From the NCBI GenBank assembly GCA_029204225.1, contig CM055103.1:56193078-56253077 (forward strand): a stretch of DNA of 60,000 nucleotides, given 5' to 3'. Source of the DNA: Diphasiastrum complanatum (taxonomy: Eukaryota > Streptophyta > Lycopodiopsida > Lycopodiales > Lycopodiaceae). The notes beneath the pieces were generated by a model. That model saw only the letters and a list, made by a program, of their open reading frames with translations, ran no database searches and was not told the DNA's origin. Shown here piece by piece: positions 44,701 to 55,845 of the stretch (position 1 is its first letter; each line of letters starts with the position of its first letter). The position numbers and the translations under genes are program-made.

Positions 44701-45177
44701 TGCTTGTTTTCCATGTTTTTTTGACACAAAATAGATAGTAAGAACCAAAATCCAGCAAGATCAGATCAATTAGATGGTCATAATCCTGTAAATTGGTTTG
44801 CATGTGTTGGAGAAAATGTTTCTAGCCATAAATTTCCAATTTATGATAGTGAGAAAACCGGAAAAAAGACCAAACATCATGTTTTTTACTTGTTTTTCAT
44901 AAAATTGGATGGTAGTAGGCTGTAGAACACTAGTTAGAGCTTGTAAAAAGATGAATCATAGTCTTCAAAATCTTTTCTTGAAGTTAGAGCCAAGAATTCT
45001 AGCAATTGAGCTTTTAGGAAGTCAATGAAGGGCAAAAATTGACCATTTTTGGTGAGTTTTGGGGGGTGGATTTATCTAGATCCATAAGGGGAACATTCTT
45101 GATTTTGTACAGCATGATTAGTATTCCTTTTACCTTCTCAGCGAGCTATCAGACCTATAAATTGGTGGGTGGAGGCT
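44701..45177. other. Unassigned interval
   Basis: Continues the sequence interrupted by element 2. No motif recognised. Confidence 0.4.
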
Positions 45178-47611
45178 ATTAGATATTTCTTCATATTCGG
45201 TGATTATCTTCATCAGTTGAGTAGGTTGATTGGGATTTTGCATCACAAAATAGTAATTCAAAGAAAATATGCATGTAATAGGATATTACAATTGTATGCT
45301 CATAGACCTCCTTCAAAACTCCTCACAACTCATCATATGACCACACAAAGACCCCTCCTTTGTGCTTCTTAAATAGCTCCGTTGCTTTTGCAATAAATCA
45401 TGAAGTATGATTAGCACCTATAGATACATATTTGGGTTGTTCTTCCGTTCTCAAATTATTTTTTTAAAGTTTCTCTCGAGCAATTTGAGTCGAGTGCAAC
45501 CGCGCTTGTTCCTCCCTTAACGTACGAGACTCCTCAATCAGATATAAAAACTTCTTTAGTCCTTGACCTTGCCACTTAGTCTCCTCATCTGGATTCTCCA
45601 ACAAGGCTCCTTTGGCTGCGTTAGACGTGCCAATGTCAACTGCAAAGAGATTAATCACACTTGCCAAGTGTGCTTCTCCCACTGGTATGTAATCTGGAAA
45701 CAAACTCATCAATTGCAAATCCTCTTAGGATTTCTCTGTCAGTGGTTGGAACAGTAACTCCTGAACCATCTCTACTCCCACCAGTCAACTACAGAATCCA
45801 ATCTCCCTTGATGTGTTTGTAGCTGAATCTTTTTGCCTTCTGTAGGAATTGTTACTATGCTTGTTGCCCAGCCATGTACTACTTTAGCAACTCACAACCA
45901 AGGTCGACCTAACAGTAGACAGGAATCTTCTAAATTTCTCCGACTGGGGAATCACACGTATGGTTAGCCATGTGTATGACTAAATTGCTCTTATGCAACG
46001 TGATGTTTTTCAATTTGCTATAGGTCTCCTCAGAAATGATAGTCACTCCTGCGCCACCATCTATCTGAACTCCCTTGATACTCAAGCCTTGAATATCAGT
46101 TTCCAATGTAGGAAAAATATCTTGCTCTGTAGATTGAACAATCGCGTTGACTGGCATAGGAAGAAGTCTTTCTTGCATATTGAACCCTGACTTCGATCGT
46201 ATGGATTCTGCTAAATAAGGTGCAATTTGCATCAACTGGCCTACTGTCACCTGGAATTTATAATTATGAACAAATTCAGCAATATGATCAGCAACAACAT
46301 CCACCAGCTCATGGGAAGAATTCGGTCCTTGGGTCTGGTGTAGCTGTTCCAACACATCTTGAGTTACTTTGGCCATTTGGCCAATGTCAAGATTAGTTAT
46401 CTGGTTGGTACCCAACATCTTTAACAGCTCCCTCTCGGATTATCGACTTCTCTTTTTTCTTATGTTGAGTGATCGCCTGTACATAAGTTAATGGTAGTTC
46501 TTCCACTGTAATCACCTGTATGAGTGTCTGCAGCTCAGGGCCATTCATCCCACCAGAGTTCTGAGGTGGACTTTGTGTAGTGTTTTGATCATTGAACTGA
46601 TTATTAAGCCACGGTGGTGGAAAACCTCTTTCCAAGTTCCTGACACACTCAAGGTGATATAACACACAGTTAAAATAATGGTAACCCCTCGGACTGCAAA
46701 AATTGCAGACATCTTCTGGTAAATATGGTTGGTAACGCACTTGCCTTTGAAATGGCCGTGGTTGCATCTGATTACCCTACTGATAAGGGGCTTGATACGA
46801 CTGCATTTGTGGCAGCATCAACTGTGGTTGCGGATACTATGCATGTGGATGCTGCAACTGGGGCTGTGGTTGTTGTGGTTGATACTGTTGCATTTGCACC
46901 ACCTGCAATCACCGGCAGTCATTCATCCAATGACTATACACATTATAGATAGCACAATAGTGTGTACCAATGGGACATTCATTAATATAATGTCCTTCTT
47001 GATTACAATTTTGACAAAAAGGAATATCCCCATATCTAAACTCTGTAGTAACGACATCCTTAGCAACTATTGGTGGTGGTTCACTAGTTTTTCCCTTCTT
47101 TTTATGCTTCTTGGACCGTTTCCCATCATGTGAAAAAGATGAATCCTCTTCCGAACTTGAGGAATTATAAGATTCTGAACCCGTGTCCGAATTAAAATCA
47201 GATGAATCATCACGCCAATGATGTCGACAATGTCATCGGTACTTTTTCCTAGTTTCCTCTTCCTCCAACTGCCTCTCGGCATCCACAATATGCTCCATAC
47301 CCTAACCATGCACATATGTAGTTCCTCGTCGAAGAATCTTATGTAATCCATGACGAAAGTACTTGACATGTTTAGCATCTGAAAGTGGCTCCTGGAGTAT
47401 CTTCTTTAGCACCTTAAAACGTTGAACATAAGCCAATACATACTCCTTCCACTTTTGCTTGATAGCTTGCAACTTATCTAGAATTTCTTCATCCCCGTGC
47501 TCCTTCCAATACCTTTTCAAAAATGCCCTTCGTAATTCATCCCAGCTCTGGAATTCTTGTAACCCATACTGTAAATAACATTGTAAAGCATTCCCTTTCA
47601 ACGTAGCTGTG
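45178..47611 (-). pseudogene. Ty3/gypsy (family B, copy 2) gag-protease
   Basis: Minus strand from 47611: gag core (TATLKGNALQCYLQYGLQEF, WDELRRAFLKRYWKEHGDEE, YVQRFKVLKKILQE); then three Cys-rich motifs: C-QNC-NQEGHYINEC (near 47010), a degraded CAIYNVYSHWMNDC (near 46950) and, after a Gln/Pro-rich linker, CNFCSPRGYHYFNC (near 46700). A spacer and the retropepsin (KGVQIDGGAGVTIISEETY, near 46060) follow, then LMSLFPDYIPVGEAHLAS (45718 on) and a decayed RT N-terminus. It ends at 45178 with the same text (TTAGATATTTCTTC on plus) as copy 1 at 11518. Frameshifts are present. Confidence 0.85.
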
Positions 47612-48003
47612 GCTGAAAAAACTCATAACTTTTGAACGACAACTCGGATTGAGACGATCACAATGCTATTAGAAAGCCCTCGACATGAGCTTTTCAATGA
47701 CATCCAACATGACTAAGATCCAAACTATGGTGAAGAAGTTATGGCCAATCACAAGTTTTGGTCGGTCAACACTTGGTCAACCCGATATCTCTTTCAAGCG
47801 CCGTTGACCAAGTGCGCTTGAAAGAGATATCGGGTTGACCAAGTGTTGACTGACCAAAACTTTGACTGGCCATAACTTCTTCACCGTAGCTCGGAACTGG
47901 TCACATTGGATGTCATTGAAAAGCTCTCGTCGAGGGCTTTCTAATAGCATTGTGATCGTCTCAATCCGAGTTGTCGTTCAAAAGTTACACTGTTTTTTGC
48001 TGA
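47612..48003. repeat. 392-bp palindrome (two 190-bp arms, 12-nt centre)
   Basis: Left arm 47612-47801 and right arm 47814-48003 are reverse complements at roughly 90% identity. The central 18 bp of each arm (ATATCTCTTTCAAGCGC and its complement) are perfect around the spacer CGTTGACCAAGT. The outer 60 bp (GAACGACAACTCGGATTGAG ...) are also almost perfect. It interrupts or borders the gypsy B gag at TATLKGN. No target duplication was recognised. Possible foldback element, MITE-like element or inverted duplication. Confidence 0.95.
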
Positions 48004-48239
48004 GTTGCATACTATACAACAAATAAAATGGCTTATTTACGGGCTGCTCGCGACGCAAAATTACAATTCTTTTAGAAAGAAAAGAAAATCAATTTGAAGG
48101 AGCTACGTAACCTAGATTTCAAATTTGAGTGTTTTGATTGGACCATGTGGAAGAAACTTGTGAGAGAAAAAAATAAAAAGTATCTTTTTGAAAGGCCCCT
48201 TTTGTGCTCAAATTTTCTCTAATGCCTTCTTTAACTAAC
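48004..48239 (-). repeat. Leader/LTR-like segment related to repeat D
   Basis: 48170-48228 resembles 17040-17113 (AAAAATAAAAAG.ATCTTTTT, AAAGGCCC, TTTCTCTAATG). No coding. Confidence 0.5.
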
Positions 48240-49724
48240 GAACATTTCCATTCCAAAATAGCAATCCATCTCAAATAGTAAACTGTTTCTCAAACTTCTT
48301 ATCTTTCTTAGTTAGTTGAGTCCCCTGTGTTTCTGACTCAACACTGTCCACATTTCTTCCGGTTTGAACAATGTTCAAAATATGACCAAAATGTGAGTCT
48401 AATTCATATTTTCCTCTCAACGAAAAATATAGATTCGTGGAAATCTAGGTGAATGACAACTCATTCAGTTCACCAATTCGACCAAGAGCATCTACAATTT
48501 GATTAGAGCTGTCTCTTATATAACAAATTTCATGATCGAATTCTTGCATCAATTCAACCCATCGAGTTTTTCTCTCCCAAAGATCATGTTGGTTGCAAAA
48601 ATACTTAAGAGGCTAGTGATTCGTATACACTATAAACTTACTACCATACAAGTAGTGTCTCCAAATTTAAGTGCATGGATTATAGCAAACAATTCCTTTT
48701 CCTGCGTAGTGTAATGCAACTAAGGACCAGTGAATTTTTTGCTCTCAAACACTAGTGGCCTATCCATTTGTAATAGAACCGCTGCAGCTACAATATCACT
48801 TGCATCTGTTCTCATGACGTAAGGTAGGTTTGGGTTTGCAATTTGTAACACGGGAGCTGAAACAACCATTGTTTTAAGTTTCTCAAAACATTGATTTAAT
48901 TCTTGATTCTAAACAATAGGCGGACTAGATTGATTTCTCTTTTTCTTTTTATTAACAGACACTTTTGTCAGATTATTAAGCGGAGCTGCTGCTAACTTAG
49001 CATAATCCTCAATAAATATCTTGAAGAAATGTGTAAATCCTACAAATGACTTTACTTGCCTCACAGTTCCCGGAATTGGCCACTCAATCACAATCTTGAT
49101 TTTATCCTCGTCAATCTTGATCCCATTAATAGTGATCTTATGACCGAGATGAAACAACTCTTGCTTAAAGAATTCACACTTGGACTCTTTAGCATAGAGT
49201 AACTCCCGCCAAAGTTTCATCAAGACGATTCTTAAGTGCTCTATGTGTTCCATCAATGATTTAATGTAAACGAGAATATCGTCTAAGAATACTACCACAA
49301 ACTTTCCCAAATATGAATGAAATAAATCATTCATCATTTGCTGGAACGTTGCTAGAGCATTCGTTCATCCAAATGGCAACACCAAGAACTCATAATGACC
49401 AGATCTAGAACGAAATCATGTCTTTTGGACATCTTTCGATTTAATTCTTATTTGATGGTACCATGTCCTGAGATCAATCTTGGTGAAATACTTAACTCCA
49501 CTCAAGCGATCTACGAGGACATCCATCCTGGGTAATTGATATTTATTTTTTAAAGTCACCTTATTTAGCCCCTTATATCAACACACATCCGGAAACCTCC
49601 ATCTTTCTTCGCCTTAAGAAGAAAATTAGTGCCCCATGCTGATTTACTAGGTTGTATATGTCCCATCCTCAGATAGTTTTCTATTTGATTTGAAATCTTT
49701 GTCTCCTCTTTCTGAGAAAACCTA
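48240..49724 (-). pseudogene. Ty3/gypsy (family A, copy 3) RT to integrase start
   Basis: Minus strand: the RT N-terminus (about 49690-49440; YPLPRMDDLVDRL-like text with changes), the palm with intact FLDDILVY (near 49285), VRQVKSFVGFTHFFKIFIED, RNase H scraps with TDASD and KELFAIIHAL-like text (48900-48620), and the start of the integrase region (QFTI-stop-DGLLFWNGN) ending near 48240. Frameshifts and stops are present. It continues at 54255 on the far side of copia element 3. Confidence 0.9.
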
Positions 49725-49729
49725 TAAGG
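49725..49729 (+). other. Target site duplication of element 3, left
   Basis: TAAGG, repeated at 54250-54254. The uninterrupted version CCTATAAGGTTGTCTAGAG is present in gypsy A copy 2 at 15339-15357. Confidence 0.95.
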
Positions 49730-50380
49730 TGTGAGAGATTTCAACTAGTTTAGTCTAGTTTATTCATATTTTGGTTAATTGTCAATAAGAGGCCAAAACT
49801 CATGTTAGACTTAGAGACAAACTTTTTGAAGTTATATTAGTTTAAAATACATTCAATAAACACTTTTGGAAAGTGTGGGAAAGTTGGTAGTCGAGTTTGA
49901 GAGAGATTCAAATTTGAACTTTGGGTACATTGAATCTAGACCCAAAAATAGTAGGGTTTACATTTTGGGAAAGCCAAGTGGCCAAATAGGGTTTGAAAAC
50001 TCTATAAAAGGATGTAACTCGTGGAGAGACACATCTTCTCTCTTCTATCTCTCATTTCATCACTATACATGGTCCTCTTTGGGTTCTACTACTCATTGGT
50101 GCACTACCTTGGTGTTATCTTGCAATTCTATGTGTAGAATGATCATTTATTACTATTTTCGGTTCCACACGTGTGAAATATAGTAGGGTACTGTAATTGT
50201 ATGGACAGCAAATATATTTTATGTTTTGGTTCATGTTTGATCAATATATCTTAGAGTTTGCATCTCATTTTGTATGTAGATGCTGATTTTTCTACATTGG
50301 CAGGATTGTTGGTTTGCTCCTTATTGTAACCAAAGATTTGGGACTTGTATTGGATCTTGAATGATCTGAAATCCTTCACA
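49730..50380 (+). repeat. Element 3 5' LTR
   Basis: Begins TGTGAGAGATTTC and ends CCTTCACA. TATA box TATAAAAGG at 50003-50011. Confidence 0.95.
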
Positions 50381-50393
50381 TGGTATCAGAGCT
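50381..50393 (+). other. Primer binding site, tRNA-iMet
   Basis: TGGTATCAGAGCT immediately after the LTR. Confidence 0.95.
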
Positions 50394-50938
50394 CTTGTGT
50401 TTCAGGTTATGAAAGGATGAGCGATCTTTAGCAAGGATTTGGAGGAGTTACCAATGCTAAAGCATGCTAGATTGATCTCTACTCAAAAATCAGCATTTTT
50501 GCATGTGTAGAATTGATCTTTTGTAGGTCAAAACTCAATATAGGGTTATATACTTGATCAATTCCGATTTCACACTTGGTTTACTGGAATTAGATGATAT
50601 TTGGTGCATTAAAAAGGTCTCATTGGAGTCTACAAGAAGATATACCAAGTCTCTAGAAATTGCATGTAGAATTTGAGATATTCAATTTTTTGTGATTTTG
50701 TCAAAACTCTAATTTTGATTGAATCTCTATTTTGTGAGGTTACTGAACTTCATTTGAGTGTGTTTCAATCTTAGGAAGTGGCAAGAATCATTAGATTGAG
50801 GATAGGTCATAGGTTGATCAAGATTTCACTATTCTATGTGTTGATTTTCTAGTTAGAAGTGCTAGAAGAGATTTGAGAGGTTCCATATCTTTGTGAATTT
50901 TTCTTGAGTTCATTTTTTGACATTCAAGAGAGTGCTTT
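50394..50938 (+). other. Element 3 leader, gag deleted
   Basis: Between primer site and protease frame. No gag or zinc-knuckle motif in any frame, although both precede the protease in elements 1 and 2. Confidence 0.6.
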
Positions 50939-53598
50939 GTGCATTGGAACAGGTTGAAAGAGAAGATCAGGTCACTTCCACAAGGTAGCAAGCAAATCAA
51001 CTTTACTACTAATGATGAGGGTCTAGGTGGTGGTGATTCTCTTTTGATGTGTTCATCAAGTCCAATATCAAGTGAAGGTGACAAAGATTCATGGTGGATT
51101 GATAGTGGAGCTAGCTCACACATGACTAGTCACAAGGAGTTCTTTACTTCTTTGGTCACTTATGATGGAGCCAAGAAAGCAATTCACATGGCCAATGGTG
51201 GTGAGTGTGTGATTGAAGGTATTGGTTCAATTCCTATTTTTCTCTCTACTAATAGGAAAGCGGGACTTGATGGTGTTCTTTACATTCCTTCACTTTCAAA
51301 GAATTTGCTAAGTGTTGGTCAAATGATAGATAAAGGATACATGGTAAAGTTTGGTGGTGATGTTTGTTTCATTACAAAGGAAAAAATTCTTGGTTGCTAG
51401 GGGCAATAGACAAGGTAGACTTTTCAAGCTTGATGCTTTTGTTATGTCTAACAAAAAGGATGGAATGGAAAAGGAGATTGGTCTCAACTCTCCAAAGTTA
51501 CCTTTTAGCATCAATAAGATTGGTGGATCTTATGCAAAGTCTAACAAGCTTCCTTATGCTAGATCTAGGTCAAGATCTAATATGCTTCTTGGAGATGTTC
51601 ATCTTTGTGCTAACTTGGCTAGTCTTGAGGATAATGATGGTGTTTCAATGGTTCTTCATGGAAAGTGCAAGCATGCAAAAGGTAAGGAAAGAGATAACTT
51701 CCTTAATGGAGGAGAAGGTTCTTCCTTGGAAAAGATTGTTGCTAATGATTTCTTTGATCATATGGAAAAAGATGTTGCTAGGTGCATTCATGAAGGAGGT
51801 GGTTCTTCTACATTCTTTTGTGATGATTCCAAGAAAGTCATTTTTGCAGCAAGTGGAGTCACATTTCTTCATAAAGAAAGTAGATCAAATGGTTCTATCA
51901 AGAGACTTGGTGAGGGAGATAGTCACAAGTCAAGAAGAAGAGAAGTATGTGAAGAGTTCAAAGTAGGATGTACTTTGAATGATGTCATTGTGAATGATAG
52001 TGAGGAAGAATCATTATCATATGAGTCATTACCTAAAACATTGAGTAGAAGTTCTTGTTTGAAAAAAGAGAGTACTTCAATCATCCTTATGTTGAAGGTA
52101 CTAATCATTTTTTTCATGGCTTCTAATGTTTTTGAGGTTTCTACTTCTTATGATGCAATCATTAAGAGGGAGTCTTATGAAGGAAAGAGCAATGGAATAT
52201 TGGTTCTTGGGAAGATCCAAGGCATGGATCTCACATCTCTTCATCAACTCAAAGGATTCTATGATTGTGAACTGATCACTCATGATCGAAATGGCAAAAG
52301 GTTGGTTGGAGAAGACTACATGGAACAAATCGAGAGGCAATTTTTTCAAGACAAGGGAGATCTCATTGGTGAGCTTATTGAGGTTTGTTATGGACTCAAG
52401 AAGGCTGGATTTATTAGGTTTGATACTCATCTTCACCTACTCTACTTCATGTTGGATGGAAAGTTTGGAATCTATCTTTTGATTTATGATGGTGACATTG
52501 GTGACATTGTTTTCACTAACCTTTGTGGAAATTCGAGATCAAGCATTGATGAGATCTTGTTGGATCTAGATCATGTGTTTGAGAGGGAGTATTTTCAGAG
52601 GTTCAGGTCTGAAGATATTCATATCTTTGATATCTTTGATGATCAAGAGAAAGGTAAGCAAGTGGAAGCAACACACTTTGCTTTATTCACATGTTTTGAA
52701 GAATTTTCTTGTGTAGATGATGCTATGCAAGTGGATAGTGGTTCTCATGTTTTTCATAATGGAAAAGCAAGTAATGGATCTGGAAAACAAAGTTTGTTCA
52801 ATGACTTTGATGGTCAAAAGGAAGACCAAGAGGTTGGTCTCAAAGGGCTTCAACAACACAAAAGGAAAGGTGGCAATTTGGAGCTAGTCAAGAGCATCAA
52901 AGGAAGGTTATTTGGCAAAGATGTTATGGATCTATTTTTGCAGCTTATTGAAGACTCAGATAAGGTCAAAGGAGCAGCAAGGAAGTGTTGTTCAAGTTTA
53001 CTTTGCTTGTTCTATCTCATGTTTGAGCTATTTCATGTGGATGTGTGCAAATTGTCAAGATATGGACAAACTAGCTACATTGTCTTGCAATATCTTATTG
53101 TTGGAGTTGTACTAGCATTCTTGGATGGTTTTGCTGATGGAAATGAAGCTATTGGAGGTTAATTATGTCACTCATTCATGTCCAAGTCATCAAGTGTTGA
53201 TGATATCTTGTGGCAAGATGGAGATGGAGGCTCATTCATGGAGTTTTATGGTGAAGACATATCAAGAAAGGACAAAGTTGGAGGAGACAAGCAAGCAAAT
53301 GGTCATCACTCACATTTCTTGTTTGGTTGCTGTAATTTTCTAGAGAGTTCAAAGTTTGAAACATGGAGGAATCATTTCATTCACATTCTATTTGGTTCTT
53401 CATGTTCTAGTTATATCTTGATGTGTAAAATTGATGTAAGAAATAGTGAAGCATCCAATTTGGACACTATTCTCTATATCAATTATGAAAGATACTTTAG
53501 AACCTTAGAAAGAAGATCTATACTTAGGATGGAGATCATTCTAAAGTTGGATCAAAGTTTTATTGTCAAAACTATGTCAAAACTAGTTGAAGAGGGAG
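50939..53598 (+). pseudogene. Element 3 protease and RT-derived frame
   Basis: First frame (50939-51400): protease DSWWIDSGASSHMTSHKEFF, YIPSLSKNLLSVGQMIDKGY, ending after a one-base frameshift near 51390. Second frame (51351-53162, 603 codons) resumes with ARGNRQGRLFKLD, then an unrecognised stretch. An RT-like region follows: ICYGLKK-like EVCYGLKKAGFIRFDTHLHL and YLLIYDGDIGDIVF, where the catalytic YVDD has become YDGD, then DHVFEREYF. After it comes ASNGSGKQSLFNDFDGQKED and the block from ELVKSIKGRLFGKDVMDLFL to AFLDGFADGNEAIGG, both shared with 7618-8090. A stop at 53161 and another frame complete the tail (to 53600). Gag, integrase core and a functional RT are absent. Confidence 0.82.
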
Positions 53599-54249
53599 CG
53601 TGAGAGATTTCAACTAATTTAGTCTAGTTTATTCATATTTTGGTTAATTGTCAATAAGAGGCCAAAACTCATTTTAGACTTAGAGACAAACTTTTTGAAG
53701 TTATATTAGTTTAAAATACATTCAATAAACACTTTTGGAAAGTGTGGGAAAGTTGGTAGTCGAGTTTGAGAGAGATTCAAATTTGAACTTTGGGTACATT
53801 GAATCTAGACCCAAAAATAGTAGGGTTTACATTTTGGGAAAGCCAAGTGGCCAAATAGGGTTTGAAAACTCTATAAATGGATGTAACTCGTGGAGAGACA
53901 TATCTTCTCTCTTCTATCTCTCATTTCATCATTATACATGGTCCTCTTTGGGTTCTACTACTCATTGGTGCACTACCTTGGTGTTATCTTGCAATTCTAT
54001 GTGTAGAATGATCATTTATTGCTATTTTCAGTTCCACATGTGTGAAATATAGTAGGGTACTATAATTGTACGGAAAGCAAACCTATTTTATGTTTTGGTT
54101 CATGTTTGATCAATATCTCTTAGAGTTTGCATCTCATTTTGTATGCAGATGCTGATTTTTCTACATTGGCAGGATTGTTGGTTTGCTCCTTATTGTAACC
54201 AAAGATTTGGGACTTGGATTGGATCTTGAATGATCTGAAATCCTTCACA
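53599..54249 (+). repeat. Element 3 3' LTR
   Basis: Same length as the 5' LTR; begins CGTGAGAG (first T changed to C) and ends CCTTCACA. The TATA is TATAAATGG here. Confidence 0.95.
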
Positions 54250-54254
54250 TAAGG

Positions 54255-54893
54255 TTGTCTAGAGACAAGTTCACTTCCTAGAATCAACTCAATCCTGTGG
54301 TCTACTGACCGTCCGGTGGCAAACCATGAGGTAATTCAGATGGAAAAACATCCTTAAATTCATTTATGATCTATTCTTTCATTGTTTGTTCATGATCTAA
54401 ATTTATTGAAATTGCTGAAAATTCACAACCATTTAGATTCATTTTAGGAACTTCGACAATTGGAATAGCAAAAATAGAAAAAATTTAATATTTGAAATAA
54501 TCCAATGCTTCCATTTCATTAACTGTAGAAATCTTATCCAACGGACGTAAAAAATTACTACCAAATAGTGTAACTATCTTATCATCGTCTTTGAAAGTGA
54601 GAATATGTTTCTCAAAATCAATTATTCTTCAAAGCCTGAAGAAACCTACATTCATTTCGCTTTGAAACATTCAAGTTTCTTCTCCTTCTCCCCCGAATAC
54701 ATCTCCAATTGAAAACTGAGATTGGATGAAGACATCAATTTGACTTGGTTCAACAGAAACTCCATATGCTAATCTCTCATTTGATTACAATTATTCATAT
54801 CATTTAGCGCCATACTCAATTGGTGACAAATCACCATATAAGATGTTGCACTTGGATTCGCAGCTTGATTTGAAGTTTTTTCGGCCATCTCAA
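54255..54893 (-). pseudogene. Ty3/gypsy (family A, copy 3) gag start and protease
   Basis: Continuation of 48240-49724. The minus-strand start MAEKTSNQAANPSATSYMV at 54893 matches copy 2 (MAEETSNQVANPNATSYMV). A stop follows within about 45 codons, then decayed protease text up to the element 3 insertion. Confidence 0.88.
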
Positions 54894-55425
54894 TTTATCT
54901 ATTCTTGGAAATTACTAAAATTAGTTAATATATGATTAACTTGTAGTGAAGAATAGTTGACCAAATCTGACTGAAATTGACTCCAGCATGGTCAAATCAA
55001 TATTTTTAGTATATTTCATAGACAATTCAAGAAACTGAAAAGAACTAAAAATTTTGAGTTTTCACACTTTTTAATTTTCTTTAAAATTTTACGTTATTTA
55101 AAAATTCATAAAAAACTCTATCAGTTCTTTAGGCAATCGAAATCGAAAAAATGATTCATTGTTCGATTCCTAATCATACTGAATTAATGTCTATCAGGCA
55201 TGAACAACATGCGACATTAAACTCAATTTTTACAATTATGGAATTTTACGTAAATTTGAGTTCTACGAAAATTGTCAGCCATAAACCCTAATTTATCCTA
55301 TCAGTCAGAGCACATGTGTATAACCACTCACAAATCTAAACCACTCATGCATGTCAGAATCACTCTAAGAATCAACATGCAGGCATTCCATGCAAGCCCA
55401 ATACCACAAATTAGGAAACTGATTT
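54894..55425 (-). other. Gypsy A 5' leader, copy 3
   Basis: Matches 15987-16480, including the TGCGACATTAAACTCA-like block and AGGCATTCCATGCAAGCCCA (55379-55398). Beyond that point the two copies differ: here the sequence continues into the repeat shared with 27745-27903. Confidence 0.75.
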
Positions 55426-55595
55426 GCATGCAATCAGAACAATTTAAAATTTTGCCAATTTTACTCACAAAATTGCAAAACTTCAGATGATCATATCTTT
55501 GGCTACATGACACCAAATTAGGTGCTGTAAAGTTCAACACAGAGGGCGACCTAGTGAACAAGACATTCTTCACATTAGCCTGCCACCTAGAATTT
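55425..55595 (-). repeat. Dispersed repeat also at 27745-27903
   Basis: Its reverse complement matches 27745-27903. It follows directly upstream of the gypsy A leader, so it is a candidate for gypsy A LTR sequence. Confidence 0.7.
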
Positions 55596-55845
55596 ACACG
55601 TGTGAGTTCAGAATAGCCAAAAAACCTATAGTAGGGCGCACTTTTTGTAGGTCAATCCAGCAAAAAAACGTGCAAACACCACACCAAGCCTAAAAGTGAT
55701 GCTACCAACAGTCTTAAATGGTCAATTACAGCTCCACGAAGCCTTCATTCAGGTCCTATGAAGCAGTATGGGCTGAGAACCATGATTTTTTAATTTATAA
55801 AAGTTAATGATTTTTAGCCTCAAACTTGATGGAATTGAAACTTAA
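55596..55845. other. Unassigned interval
   Basis: No motif recognised. Confidence 0.4.

Larger units (their letters stand above)
49730..54249 (+). mobile_element. Copia element 3, full-length, coding-defective
   Basis: 4520 bp with two 651-bp LTRs (49730-50380 and 53599-54249), the primer site TGGTATCAGAGCT (50381-50393), a coding region (50939-53600), a polypurine tract (GAAGAGGGAG, 53589-53598) and the 5-bp target duplication TAAGG. The LTRs differ at roughly 17 positions (about 97%). Gag is missing. It is nested in gypsy A copy 3. Confidence 0.95.
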
